Part shown: positions 1-7,055 of the stretch, in pieces
Layout of the letters: the number at the start of each line of letters is the position of its first letter
Position numbering within the stretch: the stretch's first letter is position 1
From: Rhodoferax sp.
GTDB taxonomy: Bacteria > Pseudomonadota > Gammaproteobacteria > Burkholderiales > Burkholderiaceae_C
Reading direction: 5' to 3'
Length of the DNA stretch: 19,633 nt
NCBI GenBank assembly: GCA_020048255.1
Contig: JAIFMR010000135.1
Span: 1 to 19,633, forward strand
Notes under the pieces: model-generated
The model's input: the letters and a program-made list of their open reading frames with translations, nothing else
What the model was told of the DNA's origin: nothing
Database searches by the model: none
Translations under genes and position numbers: made by a program

Positions 1-1004
1 AACTCGCGATTGAGCATATTCGCGAAGCCATCGACGGCGCTCACATGCTGTTTATCACCGCCGGCATGGGCGGTGGTACCGGCACCGGTGCCGCACCGGT
101 GATCGCCCGGGTGGCGCGTGAAATGGGTATTTTGACCGTGGGTGTGGTCACCAAGCCGTTTGAGTTTGAAGGCAAGCGTCGTATGGACAATGCCGATGGT
201 GGCCTGGCCGAGCTGGAGGCCAATGTTGATTCATTGATCGTGGTGCTCAATGAAAAGTTGCTGGAAGTACTGGGTGATGAGGCCACGCAAGATGAAGCCT
301 TTGCCCATGCCAACGACGTGCTGAAGAATGCAGTGGGGGGCATTGCCGAAATCATCAATGTGCCCGGCCATGTGAACGTTGACTTTGAAGACGTGCGCAC
401 GGTCATGGGCGAGCCTGGCAAAGCGATGATGGGTACCGCTGTGGCCGCTGGCCCGGATCGCGCCCGCATTGCTGCAGAGCACGCCGTGGCTTGCCCGCTG
501 CTCGAGGGCATCGACTTGTCAGGCGCCAAAGGCGTGCTGGTGTTGATTACCGCAGCTAAGGGCTCCTTGAAGCTGAGCGAATCCAAGCTGGCCATGAACA
601 CCATTCGCAACTACGCGTCGCCCGATGCACATGTGATTTACGGCACGGCTTACGATGACCATTTGGGTGACCAGATCCGTGTCACTGTGGTGGCCACCGG
701 CCTGAGCCGTCAGGGTGTGCGTCCCAAGCTGGTGGTGGCCCCACCGCAAGTGCAGCTGCGCACCGGCACCGACAACGTGCCTTTCAATGTGCCGACGCTG
801 GATACACCTGTGACGGGCATGCAAGCCACCGGCATGATGGCCGGCAACGGTATGGGGCGCAGCAGTCAACCTGATTACGGATCCATGAGCACGCCCAGTG
901 TCTGGCGCAATCGGACCTCGGCCGCGGCCAAGGTCGACGCGTTGTCCAGTGGCGGCATGGATGACTTTGAAATCCCGGCGTTCTTGCGTAAACAGGCTGA
1001 TTGA
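1..1004 (+). CDS. ftsZ: Cell division protein FtsZ (5' truncated by window edge)
   Basis: Tubulin-like GTPase that polymerises at mid-cell into the Z ring and recruits the divisome. The reading frame is open from base 3, so the start codon lies outside the window. Visible marks are the tubulin signature GMGGGTGTGAAP shortly after the edge, a downstream NVDFEDVRTVM segment, and the C-terminal peptide IPAFLRKQAD. That peptide is the conserved tail used by FtsZ to bind FtsA, ZipA and other partners. A Gly/Met/Ser/Thr-rich variable linker precedes it. About 334 residues are present, so roughly the N-terminal 70-90 residues of the nucleotide-binding domain are missing. It normally ends the division/cell-wall cluster with lpxC close by; here lpxC follows only after 3.65 kb. 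No clear terminator follows the stop. Confidence 0.98.
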   Translation, partial: LAIEHIREAIDGAHMLFITAGMGGGTGTGAAPVIARVAREMGILTVGVVTKPFEFEGKRRMDNADGGLAELEANVDSLIVVLNEKLLEVLGDEATQDEAFAHANDVLKNAVGGIAEIINVPGHVNVDFEDVRTVMGEPGKAMMGTAVAAGPDRARIAAEHAVACPLLEGIDLSGAKGVLVLITAAKGSLKLSESKLAMNTIRNYASPDAHVIYGTAYDDHLGDQIRVTVVATGLSRQGVRPKLVVAPPQVQLRTGTDNVPFNVPTLDTPVTGMQATGMMAGNGMGRSSQPDYGSMSTPSVWRNRTSAAAKVDALSSGGMDDFEIPAFLRKQAD

Positions 1005-1024
1005 AGCTGATCAACCCAATGGCA

Positions 1025-1046
1025 CAACCCGCGCTCAACCCGCGCT
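1025..1046. repeat. Perfect 11-bp tandem duplication after ftsZ
   Basis: Two adjacent copies of CAACCCGCGCT fill these 22 bases in the 104-bp gap between ftsZ and the next gene. Nothing else recognisable is in the gap except the ribosome binding site of the next gene. It is probably a replication-slippage duplication with no inferred role. Confidence 0.8.
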
Positions 1047-1108
1047 TGCTTCATGTATCCATTTGATGCAAACTCGTTCGAGCTAACAACTTCATCAAGG
1101 AGCACAGC

Positions 1109-1579
1109 ATGCAAATTTTGATCAAATTACTCGTCGCCGGCGCAGGCATAACGATGGCGCACGGTGGCTTTGCAAATCCGGACGAGCTCCATTGCGCGCG
1201 GGGTACGGGCGACTGCAATGTCAATGTCCATGTGACGAAAGCGAAGGAGGGTGTGGCTTGCCAGGCCAATGTTGGGAATGGACGCATCAGGGTTAAGCGT
1301 GACGCTGGCCCCGTGCGGCATGTCTGGAAAATTGTCGCAGCACCCAAAGACAAGGCGCAATATGAGTGGGATATTCCCAATGGCATTGAAATCATCAAGG
1401 ATACTGACCACCAGGTGCTGAACTTTGGCATCAATAAAAACGGTCATTTCTGGATACTGAACGCGAACACAGTTGCAGGCAGCGAAATTGAATACATTGC
1501 CCGCGTTCACCAAGTTGTGAAAAACTCAAAGAGCGAGAAGTGCGAGTCTGTTGATCCCAGGATCGTCAACGATCTTTGA
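1109..1579 (+). CDS. Small secreted protein with four cysteines, unknown family
   Basis: 156 residues. I do not recognise the family. The N-terminus has a short basic start and a hydrophobic stretch to about residue 18, with a plausible signal peptidase site after Gly-Phe-Ala (residue 22), so export to the periplasm is likely. The mature part is about 134 residues, polar and beta-rich in appearance, with four cysteines (near residues 29, 36, 51 and 148) that could form two disulfides. The start is supported by AAGGAG at 1097-1102, six bases upstream of the ATG. Base composition looks less GC-rich than ftsZ and lpxC, judged by eye. It points toward the large regulator, with 49 bp between the two stop codons and no convincing terminator there. 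A role linked to the regulator or to the envelope is speculation. Confidence 0.75.
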   Translation: MQILIKLLVAGAGITMAHGGFANPDELHCARGTGDCNVNVHVTKAKEGVACQANVGNGRIRVKRDAGPVRHVWKIVAAPKDKAQYEWDIPNGIEIIKDTDHQVLNFGINKNGHFWILNANTVAGSEIEYIARVHQVVKNSKSEKCESVDPRIVNDL

Positions 1580-1628
1580 CCATCCTGGACTTCTGAAATA
1601 AATCTGGCCAGCATCAGCTGACTGGCGC

Positions 1629-4529
1629 TTAGGTCAACAGGGCTTGCAAACGTGCCAACGCTCTTCCCAGTTCCGAGTTGACTTCAACGGGCGATTGCAG
1701 GGCTAGTTTGCGCACGCGAAACCAAGCACTCATTGCTGCCTTAGATTCACCCGCAAGGTGCTCAGCCTCTGCCTGCGCGCACAGCAGCAACGCCAAGCTG
1801 ATGTTGTCCTGTGCTTTGAGCAACATGGCCTCACCGACTGCAAGGCAGGTACGCGCTTCCGAAAAATGATGCATGCGGGCATGCAAAAGTCCCATGTAGC
1901 CCCGAAACTGCCCTTCAAGGCGACAGTCCCCAAGGTCTTGCGCCACGACGACTGCACGACTGTAGTGCAGTAGCGCCTCACTGACAGCTTGGTTTGCCTC
2001 TAGAACAATACCAAGGTTACATAGCGCAATGCCCTGCAATCGCACATGACCCACTTCGAGGGCGATGGTTAGCGCCTTTTGAAATTCAAGTTGCGCTTGG
2101 AGGCTTTCACCTTGCTCGTGGTGAACCAAACCCAGATTGCAGCGCGCATTGCCCTCCCAACGGCGGTCACCCACTTGGTGCGCCAGTGCCAATGCCTGTT
2201 CATAGTGCTGGCGTGCGGCGTCCAGTCGACCCTGATCGTGGTGCAATCCACCCAAATTGCCGAGCAGCCCCCCTTCCATACGCTTGTCCCCAATTTCACG
2301 TGCCATAGCCAGTGCGCTGACATAGTGATGTTGCGCTTGCTCGTGCTTGGTCTGAGCATCCGCCAACCGGCCAAGTGCAAACAAGACCTTGCATTGCAGC
2401 GATAGTTCACTGGAGGACTGTGCTATGGCCAAAGCACGATCAAGGTTGGGTAAGGCCTCGTTGAACTGGTTTTGAGCAACCTGCTGCGACGCTGCAGCCA
2501 ACAACAAACGTGCTTCACCTTGTTGGTGACCGACAGCCTGTGCCAGTGCCAGGCCCGATTCCAAATGGGCTCGCGCCTCGGAAACTTGACCAAGTCGGTC
2601 CAGGGCACTCGCAGCGACCCAGTCTATGTCTGCACACTGGCGCTCATTCAGACCAGCCATAGCAGCCACGCTTGCAGCAAGCTCAACACCTGCACGAAAT
2701 GGTCCTGTCAAGCTCAGAACATACCACGCACACACCAATGTACCGATGGCAGCCTCGGTATCACCCGCAGCTGCAGCGCGCTGACACGCCACAACCAGGT
2801 TACTCACTTCTACCCCGCGCTGCGCTGTAGCAGCCCGTTCATCCAGACCGGCAAAATAGTGCCAATGACGCATGCGGGCTGCCAAAGCAGCGCCCTCACC
2901 ACTGCCACTGAACCGTCCAGTGGTTCGCAGATGTTCCGCCGCGTACTCGCGCACGCTCTCCAATAAGTCGAACCGCCCATCGTCCAGCGAGCGCACAAAA
3001 CTCTTGTCAACGAGCAGACCAACAACATCCACAACATTCGATACCTCGGCATGTGACTCCAACATCACTACAGCTTGCGCCGACGGCAGTGTGAACCCTC
3101 CTTCAAACACCGAGAGTTGTGCCAAGGCCGCCATCTCTGACGCATTCAACAAATCCCATGACCAGTCAAATGCAGCGCGCAATGTAGCCTGGCGATCCTG
3201 TCGACCTGTTCGAGACCACAACAAGCTAAAACGCTCATTCATGCGCATGAGCAAGTCGCTCGTTGTCATGACACGCATCCGTGCAGCTGCAAGCTCGATG
3301 GCCAGTGGAAGCCCATCCAACATCGTGGCCAGCTTGTGGATCGCCAGGTGATCAAGCTCGCTGATCGCAAGGCCCTGTTTGGCAGACTCCGCCCGGCGTA
3401 AAAACAGGTCGACTGCATCCCTGGCTTGCAAGGGTGCAAGTGCTAAAACTTCCTCCCCTACGACACCGAGAACCTCTCGCGTGGTGACCAGAAATTTTGC
3501 CAAAGGTGCCCGATTCAACATGGTGCCCAGTGTTGCCTCTGCATACCTGGCCACCTGCTCAAAATTATCCAGAATAACCAGGCACTTGCCGCGTCGCGCA
3601 ATGGCCTGTGTGATTTGTACCAGAGGGTCATTGTTGTTCAGGCTGATATCTGCACTCTGGCCCACTGCCAACAAAATCCCATCGACTGTGCGCGCCTGAG
3701 ACAAATCACAAAACAACACACCACCTGGAAATTCACCCAGCCAAGTCAAGGCAAATCGCGTGGCCAATCGCGTCTTGCCAGTGCCTCCCATACCCAGCAC
3801 CGAAACCAATCGTGCACCCGCTTCAAATTTTCGCGCCAACGCCCCCAGAGGTTCGTGTCGACCCACAAAACAATCCCGCTCCGCTGGCACATTGTGCTGA
3901 ACTTCGCGCACTGGTTGCCACACATCACCCTGACGAACCACACGGTAAGCCTTTAACTCGTCTGGCGGCGGGATAAACGGCGAATTGGCATCGCCAATTT
4001 CAAACACTTCAACCGGCTCTGGCAAACCCTTAAGCCGCCAATGACCGTGTGACAGGACGCGCATGTCAGTTTCAGTGATTTGAGCGCGAGCATCCTGTGT
4101 AACTAATGTTTGTCCGGCCTGCGCCACAGCCATGACGCGCGCCGTGATTGGCGTGGCCAGTCCCTCAACATCAAATGGCTTGGCACCCAAAGCCACATCT
4201 GTGGCACTGTTGGCACGCAATGTGACTGGCCCAAAATGCAGTCCAACACGGGCCTTGAACGGTAAACCCAAGGCATCCAATGCGTGGTGGTATGCCAGAG
4301 CATAACCAGCGGCATCCAGCACGCTGTCAAACATGATCAGAACACCGTCGGTCTTGTCGATTTCACGGCCGCGCCACAGAGGTAGAAGGTCACGTGCAGC
4401 GCGGTCATGTGCCGCCCAATGCCTGGCCATCTCTGCATCGCCAAGCGCATGCGCCACCTTGGTGCTGTCCACCACATCGGTGAGGAGAAGACAATGCAAT
4501 CTACTGGTTTGTTCGTTTGATTCAGGCAT
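1629..4529 (-). CDS. Cyclase-homology / NB-ARC-like ATPase / TPR signalling protein
   Basis: 966 residues from ATG at 4529. A TTG at 4589 would add 20 residues, but neither start has a clear ribosome site. Residues about 13-140 form a class III nucleotidyl cyclase homology domain, with metal-type aspartates D18 (LLLTDVVDST) and D61 (KTDG) and the Arg of the ITARV segment (R131). The usual Asn four residues before that Arg is Pro, so catalysis is doubtful. A STAND/NB-ARC-type ATPase follows: Walker A GMGGTGKT 246-253, Walker B LVILDN 317-322, LVTTRE 347-352, GLPLAIELAAAR 406-417. The C-terminal half, about 630-930, carries tandem TPR-like helices (LGNLG, CNLGLVHHEQG, CNLGIV). No LuxR-type helix-turn-helix or transmembrane segment is seen. 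The plan suggests a cytosolic switch in which TPRs sense a ligand and the ATPase gates the N-terminal domain. Its ligand and output are unknown. It lies between ftsZ and lpxC, on the opposite strand. Confidence 0.88.
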   Translation of the reverse strand: MPESNEQTSRLHCLLLTDVVDSTKVAHALGDAEMARHWAAHDRAARDLLPLWRGREIDKTDGVLIMFDSVLDAAGYALAYHHALDALGLPFKARVGLHFGPVTLRANSATDVALGAKPFDVEGLATPITARVMAVAQAGQTLVTQDARAQITETDMRVLSHGHWRLKGLPEPVEVFEIGDANSPFIPPPDELKAYRVVRQGDVWQPVREVQHNVPAERDCFVGRHEPLGALARKFEAGARLVSVLGMGGTGKTRLATRFALTWLGEFPGGVLFCDLSQARTVDGILLAVGQSADISLNNNDPLVQITQAIARRGKCLVILDNFEQVARYAEATLGTMLNRAPLAKFLVTTREVLGVVGEEVLALAPLQARDAVDLFLRRAESAKQGLAISELDHLAIHKLATMLDGLPLAIELAAARMRVMTTSDLLMRMNERFSLLWSRTGRQDRQATLRAAFDWSWDLLNASEMAALAQLSVFEGGFTLPSAQAVVMLESHAEVSNVVDVVGLLVDKSFVRSLDDGRFDLLESVREYAAEHLRTTGRFSGSGEGAALAARMRHWHYFAGLDERAATAQRGVEVSNLVVACQRAAAAGDTEAAIGTLVCAWYVLSLTGPFRAGVELAASVAAMAGLNERQCADIDWVAASALDRLGQVSEARAHLESGLALAQAVGHQQGEARLLLAAASQQVAQNQFNEALPNLDRALAIAQSSSELSLQCKVLFALGRLADAQTKHEQAQHHYVSALAMAREIGDKRMEGGLLGNLGGLHHDQGRLDAARQHYEQALALAHQVGDRRWEGNARCNLGLVHHEQGESLQAQLEFQKALTIALEVGHVRLQGIALCNLGIVLEANQAVSEALLHYSRAVVVAQDLGDCRLEGQFRGYMGLLHARMHHFSEARTCLAVGEAMLLKAQDNISLALLLCAQAEAEHLAGESKAAMSAWFRVRKLALQSPVEVNSELGRALARLQALLT

Positions 4530-4610
4530 GTCGGTGTTTATGTATCTGGCTGAATGCGGCCAAGTATCTACCAGCAACAGCCGGTGCAATCCGCGTAAGA
4601 AACCTCGCCT

Positions 4611-4639
4611 TTGCCTCAGTCACCAAGTCGGGTGATAAA
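4611..4639 (+). promoter_or_regulatory. Possible sigma-70 promoter for lpxC
   Basis: TTGCCT at 4611-4616 and GATAAA at 4634-4639 are separated by 17 bases; each matches the consensus at four of six positions. Transcription would begin only a few bases before the GTG start of lpxC at 4655, so the leader would be very short. The site lies in the divergent gap between the cyclase/ATPase gene and lpxC. An overlapping TAAAAT at 4643-4648 is an alternative -10 without a matching -35. Confidence 0.25.
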
Positions 4640-4654
4640 AAGTAAAATCCTGCT

Positions 4655-5578
4655 GTGCTAAAACAACGAACACTCAAAACTTTGACCCGCGCCGTTGGCG
4701 TGGGCCTGCACAGCGGCCAACGGGTAGAAATCACCTTGCGGCCAGCGGCGCCCGACACCGGCATTGTATTTCGCCGAGTGGACCTTCCCGAGCCGGTGGA
4801 CATTGTGGTGTCTGCTCTGGCGGTGACCGACACGCGGATGGCCTCCACCATCTCCCACGGTCAGGCCAAGGTGCATACGGTAGAGCACTTGATGTCGGCT
4901 TGTGCTGGCCTGGGTGTGGACAATCTGTATGTGGACATCACCGCCGAAGAGGTGCCGATTCTGGATGGTTCGGCCGCTTCCTTTGTGTTCTTGTTACAAA
5001 GTGCTGGTATCGAGCTGCAAAACGCACCACGCCGCTTCATTCGTTTGTTGAGGCCGGTGGAAGTGCGTCAGGGAGAAGGTGCTGGCGTGAAGTGGGCGAG
5101 TCTGTCGCCCTACCACGGCTACCGGCTCAATTTCGAGATCGACTTCAGTCACCCGGCGGTGGATTCCACCGGTCAGCGTGTGTTGTTTGACATGAGCACG
5201 GGGTCTTACTCCAGAGACATTGCGCGCGCGCGTACTTTTGGCTTTACCAAGGACGTCGAAATGATGCGTGCCAATGGCCTGGCTCTGGGTGGCGGCATGG
5301 ACAACGCCATCGTCATGGACGACTACAAGGTGTTGAATGCGGGTGGTTTGCGGTATGACGATGAGTTCGTCAAGCACAAGATTCTGGACGCCATGGGTGA
5401 CTTGTATCTGGTGGGCAAGCCGCTGCTGGCGAGTTACAGCGCGTTTCGCTCCGGCCATGCGCTCAACAATCTGCTACTGCGTGAGTTGCTGAACCAGACA
5501 GATGCCTGGGAAGTGGTGACATTTGAAGACGAAAAACTCGCGCCCCCTGGTTTTGCACAACTGGCGCGGGCTTGGTAA
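4655..5578 (+). CDS. lpxC: UDP-3-O-acyl-N-acetylglucosamine deacetylase LpxC
   Basis: Zinc amidohydrolase that removes the acetyl group from UDP-3-O-acyl-GlcNAc, the committed step of lipid A synthesis in the cytoplasm. The 307-residue length is normal. The GTG start gives the family N-terminus MLKQRTLKT. Catalytic elements are all visible: HTVEHL (E77 as base, H78 as zinc ligand), HKILD (zinc ligands H241 and D245) and SGHALN (H268). Conserved PILDGSA (101-107) is present. No strong ribosome site is seen before the GTG. A 58-residue membrane-protein gene follows after 30 bp and is probably co-transcribed. The gene is divergent from the large cyclase/ATPase gene with a gap of 125 bp. Confidence 0.98.
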   Translation: MLKQRTLKTLTRAVGVGLHSGQRVEITLRPAAPDTGIVFRRVDLPEPVDIVVSALAVTDTRMASTISHGQAKVHTVEHLMSACAGLGVDNLYVDITAEEVPILDGSAASFVFLLQSAGIELQNAPRRFIRLLRPVEVRQGEGAGVKWASLSPYHGYRLNFEIDFSHPAVDSTGQRVLFDMSTGSYSRDIARARTFGFTKDVEMMRANGLALGGGMDNAIVMDDYKVLNAGGLRYDDEFVKHKILDAMGDLYLVGKPLLASYSAFRSGHALNNLLLRELLNQTDAWEVVTFEDEKLAPPGFAQLARAW

Positions 5579-5608
5579 GTGCCGCGCGTCATCTGAACTG
5601 AATTCACC

Positions 5609-5785
5609 ATGCTGCTGTTTCGCTGGACCATGCTCATGCTGCTGCTGGCCTCGGCCGTGTCGTTCATGTTTTGGGTGGGCACCGGGCAAGAGCGCTACAA
5701 GCGTTGGGGCCTGAAAACCTTGAAGTGGACACTGATTGCGGCTTTTGGCTTCTTTGCCGTGCTGATTTTGGAGCGGGTCGCGTAG
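5609..5785 (+). CDS. Small two-helix membrane protein downstream of lpxC
   Basis: 58 residues, ATG at 5609, TAG at 5783-5785. The sequence reads as two hydrophobic helices, about residues 7-23 and 41-55, joined by a short basic loop (GQERYKRWGLKTLKW). This predicts an inner-membrane hairpin with a positively charged, probably cytoplasmic loop. It is 30 bp after lpxC on the same strand and ends just before a strong terminator, which supports a real last gene in that transcript. I do not recognise a named family. No good Shine-Dalgarno sequence is visible, so expression may depend on lpxC translation. The tidy two-helix pattern and position argue against a chance ORF. Confidence 0.65.
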   Translation: MLLFRWTMLMLLLASAVSFMFWVGTGQERYKRWGLKTLKWTLIAAFGFFAVLILERVA

Positions 5786-5818
5786 TTCAACGCGTCGCCC
5801 ACGGTGTCACCAATGAAA

Positions 5819-5863
5819 AAGCCCGCCGTCGCCTGTTTCAGGCGACGGCGGGCTTGATTTTTT
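5819..5863. terminator. Bidirectional Rho-independent terminator
   Basis: A perfect 17-bp inverted repeat (arms 5819-5835 and 5839-5855) encloses a TTT loop. Six T follow on the plus strand (5858-5863) and five A precede on the plus strand (5816-5820), which is a U-tract for minus-strand RNA. It therefore fits termination both of lpxC and the small membrane gene from the left and of the phasin gene from the right. Confidence 0.95.
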
Positions 5864-5872
5864 CAGTTGCGA

Positions 5873-6337
5873 TTAACGCGATTTCTTGACGGCAGCTACG
5901 GCGGCTGCGCTGTTCTTCAGGGCTGTGTCCAAAGCGGTTTCCATGGTGGCTGCAGCAGCCTTCAGGGTCTTGCTGACCTGGGCCAGGCTCTCAGGCGCTG
6001 GGGATGACTTTTCCAGAGCTTCGATGCTGGCCTGGAATTGCGCGACGCCCAGGGCAGTGGCTTCTTTCAGGTGCTTGGCAGCCAGCGCCATGCCGGTTTC
6101 GGCAGAAGCTTGCATCGAAGCGAAAGCTTCTTGCGGTGCCTTGCTGCTCTTGAGGGTTTCAACGCTTTCAGTCACCGCGGCTTGAGCGGCCTTGGCTTGA
6201 GACTGGGCCATATCACCCCAGGCTTTCAAGTTGTCCATGACGGGCTTGATGGCTTCTTGCGCAGCAGCAGGGTTGAACTTGCCAGCATTGTCTTGCATGG
6301 TTTTGGCGATGGCTTCGAAGGGAGTGTTCTTGAACAT
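5873..6337 (-). CDS. Phasin family protein (PHA granule-associated)
   Basis: 154 residues, amphipathic, Ala/Lys/Glu-rich and almost wholly helical, with the typical phasin opening FKNTPFEAIAKTMQ and a Phasin_2-like body. Phasins coat polyhydroxyalkanoate granules in the cytoplasm, controlling their number and size. It ends with a basic AAVAAVKKSR tail. The start was set at 6337 rather than at an upstream in-frame codon (6373), because AAAGGA lies seven bases before it and the upstream extension does not look phasin-like. The gene has its own promoter-like upstream region and its own terminator, so it is probably monocistronic. It is slightly short for the family, which is usually near 180-190. 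The symbol phaP is plausible, but paralogues are common and I leave it unassigned. Confidence 0.9.
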   Translation of the reverse strand: MFKNTPFEAIAKTMQDNAGKFNPAAAQEAIKPVMDNLKAWGDMAQSQAKAAQAAVTESVETLKSSKAPQEAFASMQASAETGMALAAKHLKEATALGVAQFQASIEALEKSSPAPESLAQVSKTLKAAAATMETALDTALKNSAAAVAAVKKSR

Positions 6338-6343
6338 GTGGGA

Positions 6344-6349
6344 TCCTTT
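6344..6349 (-). promoter_or_regulatory. Ribosome binding site fixing the phasin start
   Basis: AAAGGA on the minus strand ends seven bases before the ATG at 6337. It supports the shorter 154-residue phasin over the longer reading frame. Confidence 0.8.
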
Positions 6350-6356
6350 TGTAAAA

Positions 6357-6391
6357 TTGTTGCAGTGCAGCAATTGTCCATCAAAAACAGC
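6357..6391 (-). promoter_or_regulatory. Candidate phasin promoter with a palindromic operator
   Basis: On the minus strand, TTGATG and AACAAT are separated by 17 bases; each matches the sigma-70 consensus at four of six positions. Between and over them lies TTGCTGCACTGCAA (plus-strand 6360-6373), an imperfect palindrome with TTGC-N6-GCAA ends. Phasin genes are commonly repressed by PhaR, which recognises TGC-rich inverted repeats, so this is a reasonable operator candidate. The assignment is inferred. Confidence 0.4.
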
Positions 6392-6538
6392 CGCATGGGG
6401 AAACTAAATGAGGTTTTTCTCCAAATTAGAGGAGCCAACCCACAAAGTCAACTATCAGGAGATTTGTCGGGCAACTGTCGCAGGTTGCCTCCATCCGGTG
6501 CTGCCAGGGTAAGCTGATGTTTTCGTTCACAGCCAACG

Positions 6539-6982
6539 TCAATACGGATTCGCAAACCCCAGACGGGCCATGATCTCGCTTTCACGCAGTTCCATGACCT
6601 GGGCGTCTTCATCCTCGTCGTGGTCCCAGCCCTGGGCATGCAGTGCGCCGTGTACCAGCAGGTGGGCGTAATGCGCCTCCAGGGTTTTGCCCTGGTCTTG
6701 GGCCTCCTGGGCGACTACCGGCGCGCACAGCACCAGGTCGGCCGTGACGACCGGCTCCTGGGTGTAGTCAAAGGTCAGCACATTGGTGGCATAGTCTTTT
6801 TGCCGGTAATCACGGTTCAGCGCCTGGCCTTCGGCGGCATCGACGATACGCACGGTGATCTCCGCATCGCTTTGCAAGGCATGGCGCAGCCAGCGTGCCA
6901 CCTTGTGGCGAGGCAGGGCGGCCCGGTGGGTGGTGGCATCGAAGTGTTTGCCGAACTGCAGGGACAGGGTCAGGTTGTTCAT
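6539..6982 (-). CDS. ybeY: Endoribonuclease YbeY
   Basis: Zinc-dependent single-strand endoribonuclease acting in 16S rRNA 3'-end maturation and 70S ribosome quality control. The protein has 147 residues, about the normal length. The metal-binding motif HGALHAQGWDH (H111, H115, H121) is intact. The upstream conserved stretch around R60 (LNRDYRQKDYATNVLTF) is also present, with Asn where Asp is common in TDVLSF. It lies 73 bp downstream of phoH on the same strand, the usual phoH-ybeY order of proteobacteria, so co-transcription is likely. Only a weak GAGAT-like ribosome site precedes the ATG. A palindromic element occupies the gap to phoH. Confidence 0.96.
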   Translation of the reverse strand: MNNLTLSLQFGKHFDATTHRAALPRHKVARWLRHALQSDAEITVRIVDAAEGQALNRDYRQKDYATNVLTFDYTQEPVVTADLVLCAPVVAQEAQDQGKTLEAHYAHLLVHGALHAQGWDHDEDEDAQVMELRESEIMARLGFANPY

Positions 6983-6997
6983 GATCTCATAAGAAAA

Positions 6998-7037
6998 ATA
7001 GCCGTCTAGCCCATACTAAATAAGCGCTAGCAGCTAT
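6998..7037. repeat. Imperfect palindrome between phoH and ybeY, REP-like
   Basis: ATAGCCGTCTAGCCC at 6998-7012 pairs imperfectly with the complement of GCGCTAGCAGCTAT at 7024-7037 (ATAGCTGCTAGCGC). The ATAGCTGCTAGCGC type of sequence resembles short intergenic palindromes that I recall as recurrent in Comamonadaceae genomes, but that is memory and not a search. In the phoH-ybeY transcript it would form a hairpin. Confidence 0.5.
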
Positions 7038-7055
7038 GAATAGTGAAGCGTTTGA

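Noticed and set aside
41..610. Minus-strand open frame opposite ftsZ
   Set aside because: Ser/Ala/Pro-rich shadow of the ftsZ coding strand with no motifs.
1580..1628. Possible terminator between the secreted protein gene and the large regulator
   Set aside because: Only a 5-bp GCCAG/CTGGC stem with a long loop and no T-tract on either strand.
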